DNA of 64,000 nucleotides from Streptomyces geranii (GTDB taxonomy: Bacteria; Actinomycetota; Actinomycetes; Streptomycetales; Streptomycetaceae): assembly GCF_002954775.1 (NCBI RefSeq), contig NZ_PJME01000005.1, forward strand, positions 1 through 64,000, given 5' to 3'. The notes beneath the pieces were generated by a model. It saw only the letters and a program-made list of their open reading frames with translations. It had not been told where the DNA came from and did not search any database. Below are positions 23,130 through 32,447 of the stretch, piece by piece (the stretch's first letter is position 1; every line of letters starts with the position of its first letter). A program made the position numbers and the translations under genes.

Positions 23130-25306
23130 GAGCGGGTCCCCACCAGCGGCTCGGCGGATGCCTGCTCCGGCAGCTGGATGCGGGACTCGACGTACGGCGC
23201 CTCGGTCGTCGGGAGCGGGTCGGGCGAGCGTACGGCCCGGACGCAGACCACGGCCGCGTTGGCGATGACCACCGTGACCAGCAGCAGGAACAGGGCGATC
23301 AGGACGCCGTCGACCGTGGAGTTGGTGACCACGGTGTGCATGTCGTCGAGGGACTTGGCGGGCGCGATGACCTGGCCGGCGTCGATACCGTCGGCGTACT
23401 TGGCGCGCTGGGCGAAGAAGCCGACCCTGGGGTCGTCGGAGAAGATCTTCTGCCAGCCCGCGGTGAAGGTGATCGCGACCACCCAGGCGAGCGGAACGCC
23501 GGTGACCCAGGCCCAGCGCAGTCGTCCTGACTTGATCAGTACGGTCGTGCAGACGGTGAGGGCGACGGCGGCGAGCAGCTGGTTGGCGATGCCGAAGAGG
23601 GGGAAGAGCTGGTTGATTCCGCCGAGGGGGTCGGTGGCGCCGGTGTAGAGGAAGTAGCCCCAGGCAGCCACGACGATTCCGCTGCACAGCCAGATTCCGG
23701 GCTTCCAGTTGACCCGGCCGATGGGCTTCCAGACGTTGCCGAGCATGTCCTGGAGCATGAAGCGGCCGACCCGGGTGCCCGCGTCGACCGTCGTCAGGAT
23801 GAACAGGGCCTCGAACATGATCGCGAAGTGGTACCAGAAGGCCTTGAGGGCGGTCCCGCCGAAGACCCCGGAGAAGATCTCCGACATACCGACGGCGAGG
23901 GTCGGTGCGCCGCCGGAGCGGGCGATCAGGGTCTGTTCCTCAACTGCCTTGGCAGCCTGGGTCAGTTGGTCGGGGGTGATGGTGAAGCCGAGGCCCGCGA
24001 CCGCCTGGGAGGCGGACTCGGCGGTGGTGCCGAGGAGTCCGGCGGGGGCGTTCATCGCGTAGTACAGGCCGGGTTCGAGGGTGGCGGCGGCGATCAGGGC
24101 CATGATCGCGACGAACGACTCCATCAGCATGGCGCCGTAGCCGATCATCCTGACCTGCGACTCCTTCTGGATCAGCTTCGGCGTGGTCCCGGAGGCGACC
24201 AACGCGTGGAAACCGGACAGGGCGCCGCAGGCGATGGTGATGAAGAGGAACGGGAAGAGCGACCCGGCGAAGACCGGCCCCGCGCCCGAGGAGGCGAAGT
24301 CGCTCACCGCCTCCGCGCGCATGACGGGCGCGGCGACGATGACGCCGACCGCGAGGAGCGCGATGGTGCCGATCTTCATGAAGGTGGAGAGGTAGTCGCG
24401 GGGCGCGAGCAGCATCCACACGGGGAGCACGGAGGCGACGAAGCCGTAGCCGACCAGACAGAAGACCAGGGTGGTCGGGCTGAGGGTGAAGGTGTCGGCG
24501 AGCGAGGAGTTCTGGATCCAGCTGCCGCCGACGATCGCGAGCAGCAGCAGGGCGACACCGATCAGGCTGGTCTCGACGACGCGTCCGGGGCGTACGACGT
24601 GCATCCAGAAGCCCATGAACAGGGCGATCGGGATGGTCATCGCGACCGAGAAGGTGCCCCACGGTGAGTGGGCGAGAGCGTTGACCACGACCAGGGCGAG
24701 CACCCCGAGCAGGATGATCATGATGGCGAACACAGCGATCAGCGCCGCCGCGCCACCGGCCTTGCCGATCTCGTCCCGGGCCATCTGCCCGAGCGACTTG
24801 CCGTCCCGCCGCATGGACAGGAACAGCACCACCATGTCCTGCACCGCCCCGGCGAAGATCACACCGGCGACGATCCACAGGGTCCCGGGCAGATACCCCA
24901 TCTGGGCGGCGAGCACCGGTCCCACCAGGGGCCCCGCGCCCGCGATGGCCGCGAAGTGGTGGCCGAGGAGGACCCGGCGGTCGGTGGGCTGGAAGTCGAC
25001 ACCGTCCTCCAGGCGTTCGGCAGGGGTGGCCCGGCGGTCGTCGGGCTTCAGTACGCGCCGGACGACGAAGCGGGAGTAGAAGCGGTAGGCGATGGCGTAC
25101 GAGCCGAGGGCGGCCACCACCAGCCAGACCGCGGAGATCTCCTCGCCCCGGGACAGCGCGAGGACGCCCCAGCCGACGGCCCCGACCAGGGCGACGGTCG
25201 TCCAGAGCAGGATCGAGCGCGGGCTCATCCGGGAGGACCCCGACGGCGGTTCCGGCGGGCCTTCCGGTGCCGGGAGAGCGGATTCGGGCATGGCTGAAGC
25301 GGACAT
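23126..25306 (-). CDS. cstA: CstA-family carbon starvation protein / pyruvate transporter
   Basis: Polytopic membrane protein of 726 residues with many hydrophobic segments. It shows the N-terminal CstA segment (RRVLKPDDRRATPAERLEDG, then PTDRRVLLGHHFAAIAGAGPLVGPVLAAQ) and the C-terminal LFPLFGIANQLLA. The family takes up pyruvate, and possibly peptides, when preferred carbon runs out. A GAGGAG site precedes the ATG. The small YbdD-like partner is coupled downstream. Regulation is not evident from the short (under 120-base) upstream gap. Confidence 0.95.
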   Translation of the reverse strand: MSASAMPESALPAPEGPPEPPSGSSRMSPRSILLWTTVALVGAVGWGVLALSRGEEISAVWLVVAALGSYAIAYRFYSRFVVRRVLKPDDRRATPAERLEDGVDFQPTDRRVLLGHHFAAIAGAGPLVGPVLAAQMGYLPGTLWIVAGVIFAGAVQDMVVLFLSMRRDGKSLGQMARDEIGKAGGAAALIAVFAIMIILLGVLALVVVNALAHSPWGTFSVAMTIPIALFMGFWMHVVRPGRVVETSLIGVALLLLAIVGGSWIQNSSLADTFTLSPTTLVFCLVGYGFVASVLPVWMLLAPRDYLSTFMKIGTIALLAVGVIVAAPVMRAEAVSDFASSGAGPVFAGSLFPFLFITIACGALSGFHALVASGTTPKLIQKESQVRMIGYGAMLMESFVAIMALIAAATLEPGLYYAMNAPAGLLGTTAESASQAVAGLGFTITPDQLTQAAKAVEEQTLIARSGGAPTLAVGMSEIFSGVFGGTALKAFWYHFAIMFEALFILTTVDAGTRVGRFMLQDMLGNVWKPIGRVNWKPGIWLCSGIVVAAWGYFLYTGATDPLGGINQLFPLFGIANQLLAAVALTVCTTVLIKSGRLRWAWVTGVPLAWVVAITFTAGWQKIFSDDPRVGFFAQRAKYADGIDAGQVIAPAKSLDDMHTVVTNSTVDGVLIALFLLLVTVVIANAAVVCVRAVRSPDPLPTTEAPYVESRIQLPEQASAEPLVGTRS

Positions 25307-25421
25307 GGCGGCTCCTCACCTGACGGTGACGGGTGAACGGCGATGAGTGAAGCTGGGGTTGGGCTGGGGAGCGAAGGTTGCGCGGCTCGGCGAAGGGGAC
25401 GTCGGCGGTGGGCCGACCCGG

Positions 25422-25643
25422 TCAGGGGTCGCGCCCTTCCTCCCTGGTCAGCGCGTAGGCGGCGAGCAGGCAGAGCCCGCAGCCCGGCACCCAGGCGAGC
25501 TGGTACCAGTAGAAGAAGGGCATCCCGGCGAGCTGCGGGCGCGCACCGGCGTACCAGGGGACCCACAGCAGCCCGGCCGCGGGCGCCAGGAGCAGCAGGG
25601 CGACGACGACGCGCCGTAGCCGTCGGTGTCCGGTCCGTGCCAT
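25422..25643 (-). CDS. DUF3311 small membrane protein
   Basis: A 73-residue protein with two hydrophobic segments (VVVALLLLAPAAGLLWVPWYA and the FYWYQLAWVPGCGLCLLAAYAL region) matching DUF3311. These proteins normally sit directly in front of, and on the same strand as, a sodium:solute symporter and may be a small subunit of it. Here the symporter (25813) is on the opposite strand, divergent, with 169 bases between starts. Confidence 0.82.
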   Translation of the reverse strand: MARTGHRRLRRVVVALLLLAPAAGLLWVPWYAGARPQLAGMPFFYWYQLAWVPGCGLCLLAAYALTREEGRDP

Positions 25644-25812
25644 GACCTGTGCTCCCTTCCCGCTCGCTGTGGGTCTGTGCAAGAGTTGCCCACTCGCCGG
25701 ATGTGGTTGACAGCGAATTTCGTGAAGATTTCCCGTCGGTTCCCTGTCCTCCGAAACGGCCACCCGCGCAACTCTCCGGCGAGGGCTACAGGCACACCAA
25801 GGACGGTGACCC

Positions 25813-27375
25813 ATGGCGGACAGCGCCATGACCGCGACGTTCCTCGCCGTGATCGGCGGGGCGTCGCTGCTCGCCGTGACCGCGCGCCGCCTGCGCCCCA
25901 GCGACCGGCTGCCCTCGCTGGAGGGCTGGGCACTGGCCGACCGCAGCCTCGGCCCGGTGTGGACCTGGCTGCTGCTCGGCGGCACGATCTTCACCGCGTA
26001 CACCTTCACCGCCGTCCCCGGACTGGCGTACGGCAATGGCGGGTCTGCGTTCTTCGCGGTCCCGTACACGGTGATCGTCTGCCCGCTGGCCTTCGTCCTC
26101 CTCACCCGCCTGTGGGCGGTGGCCCGGCGGCACGGCTACATCACGACCGCCGACTTCGTGCGCGGCCGGTACGGTTCGCCGCCACTGGCCCTGGTGGTCG
26201 CGCTGACCGGCATCCTCGCGACGATGCCGTATCTGGCGCTGCAACTGCTGGGCATACGGGCGGTGCTGACGGCCGGGGGCCTCTACCCTCGGGGCGCCGC
26301 CGGGGACCTGGTGATGGTGGCGCTGTTCGCGGGGCTCGCGGTGGCGACGTACCGGCACGGGCTGCGCGCGCCGGCCGTCATCTCGGCGCTCAAGGCGGTG
26401 GCCGTCTTCGTGTCGCTGACCGCCGTCTGCTGGCTGGTGCTCGACCGGTTCGACGGCCCCGGCGCGGTCTTCGACGGAGCGGCCCGCCGACTGGGCGGCA
26501 CGGACGCCGCCCACTCGCCCCTCCTCCTCTCCCCCGAGCAACAGCCCGCCTACGCCACGCTCGCCCTGGGCTCGGCCCTGGCCCTGCTGATGTACCCGCA
26601 CGTCCTCACCGCCGGTTTCGCCGCCGACAGCACGCGCACCATCCGCAAGGTCGCCGTGTCACTGCCCGCGTGGACGGGGCTGCTGGCGCTCTTCGGCTTC
26701 CTCGGCATCGCGGCCCTGGCTGCGGGGGTCCAGGCCCCGGAGGGCGGTGCCGAGGCGGCCGTCCCGATGCTGGTCGACGAGTTGATGCCGGGGCCGCTGG
26801 CGGGTCTGGTGTTCGGCGCGATCACCGTGGGGGCGCTGGTCCCGGCGGCCGTGATGTCGATCGCCGCCGCCACCAGCTTCGTACGCAATGTGTACGTCGA
26901 GTACGTGCACCCAACTGCCACGCCCAAGCGGCAGGTGCGCATCGCCAAGGCGGTGTCGCTCACGGCGAAGGTGGGGGCTGTCGCCTTCGTGTTCGGGCTG
27001 CGCGACCAGGACGCCGTGAACCTCCAACTCCTCGGCGGCGTCTGGATCCTGCAGATCTTCCCGGCCGTCGCCGTCGGGCTCTACACCGGCCGACTGCATC
27101 CGCGCGCGCTGCTCGCCGGGTGGGCCACCGGTATGGCGGTCGGCACGTTCATGGTGGTGCGCGAGGGCTTCTCGTCCATCGTGCCGTTCGGCGCCGGCGA
27201 CCAGCCGCTCCAGATCTACGCCGGTCTGGCCGCCCTTCTGCTCAATCTGGCCGTCGCCGTCCTCGGCACGGCGGCCCTCGAACGCCTCGGTGTCCCACGC
27301 GGCGCCGACGCGACCGACCTGCCGTCCCGCCTGATCGTCAGGCGGCGCCCCGAGACGGGAGTGAACAACCCGTGA
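25813..27375 (+). CDS. Sodium:solute symporter (SSS family), monocarboxylate-type
   Basis: About 13 membrane segments in 520 residues. The N-terminal LADRSLGPVWTWLLLGGTIFTAYTF and the YITTADFVRGRYGS loop fit the SSS family branch that carries acetate, pyruvate and related monocarboxylates. AAGGACGG precedes the ATG. It is divergent from the DUF3311 gene and coupled by GTGA overlap to the sigma factor gene downstream, so it may be co-expressed with that regulator. Confidence 0.9.
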   Translation: MADSAMTATFLAVIGGASLLAVTARRLRPSDRLPSLEGWALADRSLGPVWTWLLLGGTIFTAYTFTAVPGLAYGNGGSAFFAVPYTVIVCPLAFVLLTRLWAVARRHGYITTADFVRGRYGSPPLALVVALTGILATMPYLALQLLGIRAVLTAGGLYPRGAAGDLVMVALFAGLAVATYRHGLRAPAVISALKAVAVFVSLTAVCWLVLDRFDGPGAVFDGAARRLGGTDAAHSPLLLSPEQQPAYATLALGSALALLMYPHVLTAGFAADSTRTIRKVAVSLPAWTGLLALFGFLGIAALAAGVQAPEGGAEAAVPMLVDELMPGPLAGLVFGAITVGALVPAAVMSIAAATSFVRNVYVEYVHPTATPKRQVRIAKAVSLTAKVGAVAFVFGLRDQDAVNLQLLGGVWILQIFPAVAVGLYTGRLHPRALLAGWATGMAVGTFMVVREGFSSIVPFGAGDQPLQIYAGLAALLLNLAVAVLGTAALERLGVPRGADATDLPSRLIVRRRPETGVNNP

Positions 27376-28010
27376 GACGCAGACAGCCAACCAGCCTGCC
27401 GGTGCGGCCACCGGGGCCCGCCGCCCTGACCGAACCGGCCGTCTCCTCGGCAGCCGTTCCCCGGCCCGCCGCCTCGAACGAGGTCCTGGCGCCCGTGGTG
27501 GGCGATCCGGCCGACCTCGAACGCGAGGCGGCCCTCGCCAGCCTGTTCGAGCTGCACTACTCCTCGATGCTGCGACTGGCCGTCCTGCTCGGCGCCGACG
27601 ACCCGGAGAACGTGGTCGCCGAGGCCTACTACCAGCTCTACCGGAAGTGGCGCCGACTGCGGGAGACCGGAGCGGCGGAGGCGTATCTGCGCTCCACGGT
27701 GTGCAATCTGACCCGGATGCGCATACGTCACCTCCAGGTCGCCCGGCGGCATGTGGAGAACCCGCCCCCGCCGGACGACTCGGTCGCGTCCGCCGAGAGC
27801 ACCGCTCTCCTCCATGACGACCAGCGCGTACTGATCGGCGCCCTCCAGCAGTTGCCCGCCCGGCAGCGGGAGGCGCTGGTCCTGCGGCACTGGCTGGGCC
27901 TCAAGGAGAGCGAGATCGCCGCCGCGATGGGGATCTCCTGCGGCTCGGTCAAGACGCACACCGCACGCGGCATCGCCGCTCTCACCCAGGCGATGGAGAC
28001 ACGGCGATGA
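27372..28010 (+). CDS. SigE-family ECF sigma factor
   Basis: ECF-type sigma factor of 212 residues. A variable Pro/Ala-rich leader (1-45) precedes region 2 (LFELHYSSMLRLAVLLGADDPENVVAEAYYQLYRKW) and region 4, which begins LPARQREALVLRHWLGL and continues with ESEIAAAMGISCGSVKTHTARG. The GTG start overlaps the symporter stop (GTGA), and its own TGA overlaps the next gene's ATG. Target promoters unknown; regulation of the adjacent transporter is possible. Confidence 0.9.
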   Translation: MRRRQPTSLPVRPPGPAALTEPAVSSAAVPRPAASNEVLAPVVGDPADLEREAALASLFELHYSSMLRLAVLLGADDPENVVAEAYYQLYRKWRRLRETGAAEAYLRSTVCNLTRMRIRHLQVARRHVENPPPPDDSVASAESTALLHDDQRVLIGALQQLPARQREALVLRHWLGLKESEIAAAMGISCGSVKTHTARGIAALTQAMETRR

Positions 28011-28312
28011 ACAACGATCACTTCACTGAACAGGACCGCATGGAACGGGAGTTGCGGGCCGCCCTGGAATCCCTGGCCGGCGGAGTGAGTGCCGCTCCCA
28101 CCCCCGACACCTACCGCACGGCACGCGGCGACTGGCTGCGCCGGGAGCGACGCCGCCGGCTCGTCCTCGCCGTACTGATCGCCGTCGTCTTCACCTTCGC
28201 CACCCTGATCGGCCTGTGGGTCCTCAACCACGCCCCGTCCGAACCGGGGGTCATCTTCTCGGGCACCGAGGGCCCGGTCGTGCCGGGTGGGGTGTCGGGG
28301 GTCGCGCCCTGA
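28007..28312 (+). CDS. Small single-pass membrane protein, putative anti-sigma partner
   Basis: A 101-residue protein: a charged N-terminal half (1-50, cytosolic), a basic stop-transfer WLRRERRRRL, one membrane helix (about 52-72) and a short Gly/Pro/Val-rich outer tail. Coupling to the ECF sigma gene by ATGA overlap suggests a membrane anti-sigma or accessory factor. No zinc-type anti-sigma motif (HxxxCxxC) is present, so this role is inferred from position only. Confidence 0.75.
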   Translation: MNNDHFTEQDRMERELRAALESLAGGVSAAPTPDTYRTARGDWLRRERRRRLVLAVLIAVVFTFATLIGLWVLNHAPSEPGVIFSGTEGPVVPGGVSGVAP

Positions 28313-28315
28313 TTC

Positions 28316-28359
28316 GCGCCCCAAAGGGGCGCAGGCAACCGCGCGACCAGCCACGACGG
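28316..28359. repeat. Dispersed hairpin repeat, copy 1 (terminator-like)
   Basis: GCGCCCC-AAA-GGGGCGC (28316-28332) followed by a conserved tail containing CGCGCGACCAGCC. The same 44-base element occurs in inverse orientation at 60648-60691. It directly follows the stop of the small membrane protein gene and probably ends the symporter-sigma operon. Confidence 0.75.
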
Positions 28360-28452
28360 CGCAGCAGCCGACCGACAGCCCTACCGCCGTTCCCTACCGT
28401 CGGCCGAGACGCTCCCTTGCCCTCCCTCGTCGCACCCACCTAGCCTGACTTT

Positions 28453-29667
28453 GTGCCGCTGATATACAAATACCGGACGGACGACAGCACCACCCCCGAC
28501 AGCACGCTCACCCGCCTCCGTATCGCCATCACCGTCTTCTTCGCCCTCGACGGCTTCGTCTTCGCCGGGTGGGTCGTCCGCATCCCGGCCATCAAGGAGC
28601 AGACGGACGCCTCCGCCAGCGCCCTCGGCCTCGCCCTTCTCGGGGTCTCCGGCGGAGCGGTCGTCACGATGATCCTCACCGGCCGCCTCTGCCGTCGCTA
28701 CGGGAACCACCGGGTCACCGTCGCCTGTGCCGTCCTTCTCTGCCTCAGCGTCGCCCTGCCGCCGCTCACCCACTCCGCCCTGGCACTCGGCGCCGTCCTG
28801 CTGATCTTCGGCATGGCCTTCGGCGGTATCAACGTCGCCTTCAACAGCGCCGCCGTGGACCTGGTCACCGCGCTGCGCCGCCCGATCATGCCGAGCTTCC
28901 ACGCCGCCTTCAGTCTCGGCGGCATGATCGGCGCCGGTCTCGGCGGGCTGGTGGCCGGGGTGCTGTCCCCGACGCGACACCTGCTCGGCCTCACCGTGAT
29001 CGGCCTGCTCGTCACCGCCGTGGCGGGCCGCACCCTGCTGCGCATCCCGCCCCCGACTCCGGCACCAGCACCAGCGGAGAGCGCGTCGCCGCAAGAGCCG
29101 AAGCCCCGCCGCCTGGACAGGCACACGCGAGCCCTCGTCATCGTTTTCGGGCTGATCGCCCTGTGCACGGCCTACGGCGAAGGAGCCCTGGCCGACTGGA
29201 GCTCCCTGCACCTCGAACAGGATCTGCACGCCTCCCCCGGCGTCGCGGCGGTCGGCTACTCCTGCTTCGCGCTCGCCATGACCATCGGCAGGCTCACCGG
29301 CACGAGGCTGCTCGAACGGCTGGGCCAGACCCGCACCCTGATCTCCGGCGGCACGATCGCCGCCGTCGGCATGCTCCTCGGCGCCCTCTCGCCGACTCTG
29401 TGGGCAGCCCTCCTCGGCTTCGTCGTCACCGGGCTCGGTCTCGCCAACCTCTTCCCGGTCGCCGTCGCACGCGCGGGCGCGCTGGCCGGCCCCGACGGGG
29501 TCGCGATCGTGTCCACCCTCGGCTACGGCGGCATGCTGCTGGGCCCGCCCGCCATCGGGTTCATGGCGGACTGGTTCTCCCTGCCCGTCGCCCTCACCAG
29601 CGTCGCGGCGCTGGCCGCCACGGCAGCCGTCATCGGATTCGCCACCCGAAGTGCGGCGGAGCGCTGA
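28453..29667 (+). CDS. MFS transporter
   Basis: Major facilitator of 404 residues and about 12 membrane segments. Motif A after the second helix is degenerate (GRLCRRYGNHR). The overall pattern resembles the YbjJ/fucose-permease-like branch (VAFNSAAVDLV, GMAFGGINV). A GTG start with almost no ribosome site suggests a short or absent leader. It may export or import small sugars or drugs; specificity is not readable. It converges with the VOC gene. Confidence 0.85.
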   Translation: MPLIYKYRTDDSTTPDSTLTRLRIAITVFFALDGFVFAGWVVRIPAIKEQTDASASALGLALLGVSGGAVVTMILTGRLCRRYGNHRVTVACAVLLCLSVALPPLTHSALALGAVLLIFGMAFGGINVAFNSAAVDLVTALRRPIMPSFHAAFSLGGMIGAGLGGLVAGVLSPTRHLLGLTVIGLLVTAVAGRTLLRIPPPTPAPAPAESASPQEPKPRRLDRHTRALVIVFGLIALCTAYGEGALADWSSLHLEQDLHASPGVAAVGYSCFALAMTIGRLTGTRLLERLGQTRTLISGGTIAAVGMLLGALSPTLWAALLGFVVTGLGLANLFPVAVARAGALAGPDGVAIVSTLGYGGMLLGPPAIGFMADWFSLPVALTSVAALAATAAVIGFATRSAAER

Positions 29668-29733
29668 CGCCCCGCGCACGTCGGCCCGTATTGTCCGGGC
29701 GCAGGAGCGCCCTCAGGTCCGCCCCCGGCACGC

Positions 29734-30531
29734 TCAGCTCTCGGACGGCGTCAGCACCACGAAGTCCGCGCCGGACGGATCGAGGCAGACGGCCAGCCGC
29801 CCCACCCCCTCCGCGTCATCGGGCCCCATCTGCACACTGCCGCCGTTCTCCGTGACCTTGGCGACCGCCGCGTCGCAGTCGACGACGTTGAAGACCGGAT
29901 GCCAGTACGGCCGCCCGCCGGCCAGCGCGAGGTGTTCCGCGGGGAGTTCCATGAGGCCGCCCTGCATACGCTCCTCCGGCAGCCCGGCCGGGGTGATCAA
30001 GGTGTACGTGCCGCCACCGCCCGGCATCGGCATGTCGCCGAACCGCCAGTCGAAGACACCACCGTAGAACTCCTGGGCGGCTGCCGCGTCGAGCGTGTAC
30101 AGCTCGGTCCAGGAGAGCGAGCCGGGCTCGTCGGCCAGCTCGAAGCCCGCGTTCTTGCCCGGCTGCCAGATCGCGAACTGGCCGCCCAGCGGGTCGTCGA
30201 ACTGGGCCATCCGACCCCAGTCGTCGAGGTCTCTCGGTGCCACCCGCACCGTGCCGCCCGCTCGCTCGACGGCCTGGGTCGTGGCGTCCGCGTCGGCGAC
30301 GGTGAAGTAGATCATCCAGGCCGAGCGCGCACCCTCCTCGGTGAGTCTGCCGAGCCCGCCGACGATCTTGCCGTCCTTGCGGAACATCCCGCCGTCCAAA
30401 TCCTCGCCGCCGCCCATGGACTCGTACTCCCAGCCGAGCACCGCGCCGTAGAAGGCCGCGGTCGCCCGGACATCGGGGGTGCCGAGGTCGAGCCAGCAGG
30501 GGGAACCGGGAGCAGCGTCAGTGGTGATCAC
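29734..30531 (-). CDS. Two-domain VOC-family protein
   Basis: A 265-residue protein made of two vicinal-oxygen-chelate domains (about 10-125 and 140-262). Each opens with a beta strand and a DVRATAAFYGAVLGWEYE or DAAAAQEFYGGVFDWRFG segment. GTG at 30531 is chosen: AAGGGA precedes it, and the upstream open frame has no conserved content. Members include glyoxalase/bleomycin-resistance-like proteins and 'hydroxylase' annotations; metal ligands are not obvious, so function is unassigned. Confidence 0.85.
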   Translation of the reverse strand: MITTDAAPGSPCWLDLGTPDVRATAAFYGAVLGWEYESMGGGEDLDGGMFRKDGKIVGGLGRLTEEGARSAWMIYFTVADADATTQAVERAGGTVRVAPRDLDDWGRMAQFDDPLGGQFAIWQPGKNAGFELADEPGSLSWTELYTLDAAAAQEFYGGVFDWRFGDMPMPGGGGTYTLITPAGLPEERMQGGLMELPAEHLALAGGRPYWHPVFNVVDCDAAVAKVTENGGSVQMGPDDAEGVGRLAVCLDPSGADFVVLTPSES

Positions 30532-30655
30532 GGTGATTCCCTTCGCAGGTCCTTGTGCCACCACCAGCCTGACACCCGGCACTGACAATCGCCCGTCGGC
30601 TGCCGTGAGCTGGGAAAAGAGGCGCCGCACGCTCCGGGTGCAGGGTCCCGGCGGA

Positions 30656-32284
30656 TCAGCCGGCCGCCCGGTACATGGTCTCGTCGAAGTCGGCGTGCAG
30701 GCCCGCACCGCTCAGGTCCCAGGCCCACAGCCCGACGAACGCCCCCGTGAACCCCAGGGACCGGATCCGCCCGTCCACGATCTCCTCGGCGTGCTCGTCG
30801 GACAGGACGGTGGCGTCGAGGGACGGGCCGACGGGACGCCAACCGGGGCCGGTGTCGTACCGGAAGCGGAGCGTGCCGCCGTCCAGGTCGACGCCGAGCC
30901 GGAGCCGCGTGGTGTCGCCGAGGCGCACCTCGCCCGCCTCGTCGACGCTGACGGCACCCCGGTCGCAGCTCGCCACGCGCAGCACCGTGTCGCCCTGGTC
31001 GTCGGCGGTGAGGTGCAGGTAGTACCAGGCGCGGGAGTTGTAGTACGCGGTGATCCCGGCCAGTTGCTGGACGCCGTACGGCCGGTACTCCACCGTCGCC
31101 TCGAACGCACAGCGTGCCGCCGTCACCCGGCGGGCGACCAGGCTGGCGCCGGTGAGGCTCTGCGGGGAGCGTCCGCCGCGCAGCCGTAGATGCGAGGGGC
31201 GCTCGGTGAGCGAGAGCCAGTCGGGGGTGGCCGGGCGGCGCAGGGTGGACCAGTCGGGGCCGAGGGCCGGCCGGTCGAAGCCGTCGTACTCGCGCGGGCG
31301 CACCTCGGTGCTCCCCGGCGGAGCGTCGTCCGCGAGCGGCAGGACGGGGGCGGGGACCTCGACGGCGGGCAGGCCGGTCGGGGTGCGGGGCCAGTCGTCG
31401 GAGGTCCAGGTGACGGGGGTGAGCGCGGTCTCGCGGCCGAGTACGCAGGGCCCGTGGCGGCCGTGCGGCCGGGCGACGAGATACGCCATGTACCACTCGC
31501 CGCCGGACGTCTCCACCAGGCTGCCGTGCCCGGCCTTCTGCAGGGGCAGGTCCGGGTGGTCGCGGGCGGTGATCAGCGGGCCGAAGGGGTCGCGCTCGTA
31601 GGGGCCGGTCAGGGTGCGCGAGCGGGCCACGGTGACCTGGTGGTCGTAGCCGGTGCCGCCGTCGGCGGTCAGCAGGTAGTACCAGGGGCCGCGCCGGTAG
31701 ATGTTGGGGCCCTCGATCCAGCCCGCCTGCGGCGGCAGCACGATCCTCGTCGGATCGCCGGTCGGGCGGCGCGTGGCACGATCGTACGGCGTCGCCTCCA
31801 GGCCCGCCGAACCGCCGTGCCCCGGACGCCAGTCGTGAACCATGTTCACAAGCCAACTCCCTTCCCCGTCATGAAACAGCGACGCGTCGAAGCCACGCGC
31901 GTGCAGGGGTACGGGGTCGGACCACGGGCCCTCGATCGACGGGGCGGTCGTCAGGTGGTTGGGGCTGTCCGTGAAGCCGCCCGCGTAGGTCGACACGTTG
32001 CTGTAGACGAGGTGGAACAGTCCGTCGACGTGGGTCAGGTTCGGCGCCCACACGCCACCGGAGTCCGGCCGCCCGGTCAGCTCAAGGAGCCGGGTGCTGT
32101 CGAGCGCCCCGCCCAGCGACCGCCAGCGCACCAGGTCGCGGGAGTGGTGCAGCCGTACGCCCGGATACCACTCGAACGTCGAGGTGGCCACGTAGAAGTC
32201 CCGCCCCACCCGGACGATCGACGGATCGGGGTGCGAGCCGGCCAGGACGGGATTACGGACGACCCGCGCGGTCGGCTGCCCCAT
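30656..32284 (-). CDS. Glycoside hydrolase family 43 (beta-xylosidase/arabinofuranosidase type)
   Basis: A 542-residue protein with a five-bladed propeller catalytic domain (about 1-310) and a C-terminal beta-sandwich (about 330-540). The catalytic base is Asp20 in HPDPSI; the acid is probably the Glu in WIEGPNIYRR. EWYMAYLVARP fits the subfamily with appended sandwich domain. No signal peptide, so it should hydrolyse imported xylo- or arabino-oligosaccharides in the cytoplasm. AAGGGGAG precedes the ATG. A CGAAC/GTTCG palindrome lies 53 bases upstream. Confidence 0.92.
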   Translation of the reverse strand: MGQPTARVVRNPVLAGSHPDPSIVRVGRDFYVATSTFEWYPGVRLHHSRDLVRWRSLGGALDSTRLLELTGRPDSGGVWAPNLTHVDGLFHLVYSNVSTYAGGFTDSPNHLTTAPSIEGPWSDPVPLHARGFDASLFHDGEGSWLVNMVHDWRPGHGGSAGLEATPYDRATRRPTGDPTRIVLPPQAGWIEGPNIYRRGPWYYLLTADGGTGYDHQVTVARSRTLTGPYERDPFGPLITARDHPDLPLQKAGHGSLVETSGGEWYMAYLVARPHGRHGPCVLGRETALTPVTWTSDDWPRTPTGLPAVEVPAPVLPLADDAPPGSTEVRPREYDGFDRPALGPDWSTLRRPATPDWLSLTERPSHLRLRGGRSPQSLTGASLVARRVTAARCAFEATVEYRPYGVQQLAGITAYYNSRAWYYLHLTADDQGDTVLRVASCDRGAVSVDEAGEVRLGDTTRLRLGVDLDGGTLRFRYDTGPGWRPVGPSLDATVLSDEHAEEIVDGRIRSLGFTGAFVGLWAWDLSGAGLHADFDETMYRAAG

Positions 32285-32336
32285 GAACGCTCACTCCCCT
32301 TGCCGAAGATCGGATGATCAAGGGGGACCGTAGTGT

Positions 32337-32348
32337 CGAACACGTTCG
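32337..32348. promoter_or_regulatory. Candidate operator upstream of the GH43 gene
   Basis: CGAAC-AC-GTTCG, 5-bp perfect arms around two bases, 53 bases upstream of the GH43 start and in the divergent gap before the alpha/beta hydrolase gene. The form resembles LacI-type operators of sugar-utilisation genes; the cognate regulator is not in the immediate vicinity. Confidence 0.4.
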
Positions 32349-32447
32349 CAAGCAACGATCTGCCCTGCCCTGTCCTGTGGCGGCTACCCGCCCTCGCGCC
32401 GCGAAACCCGGTTGCCGGGCCGGAACACCACTGCGAGAGTCACGACC

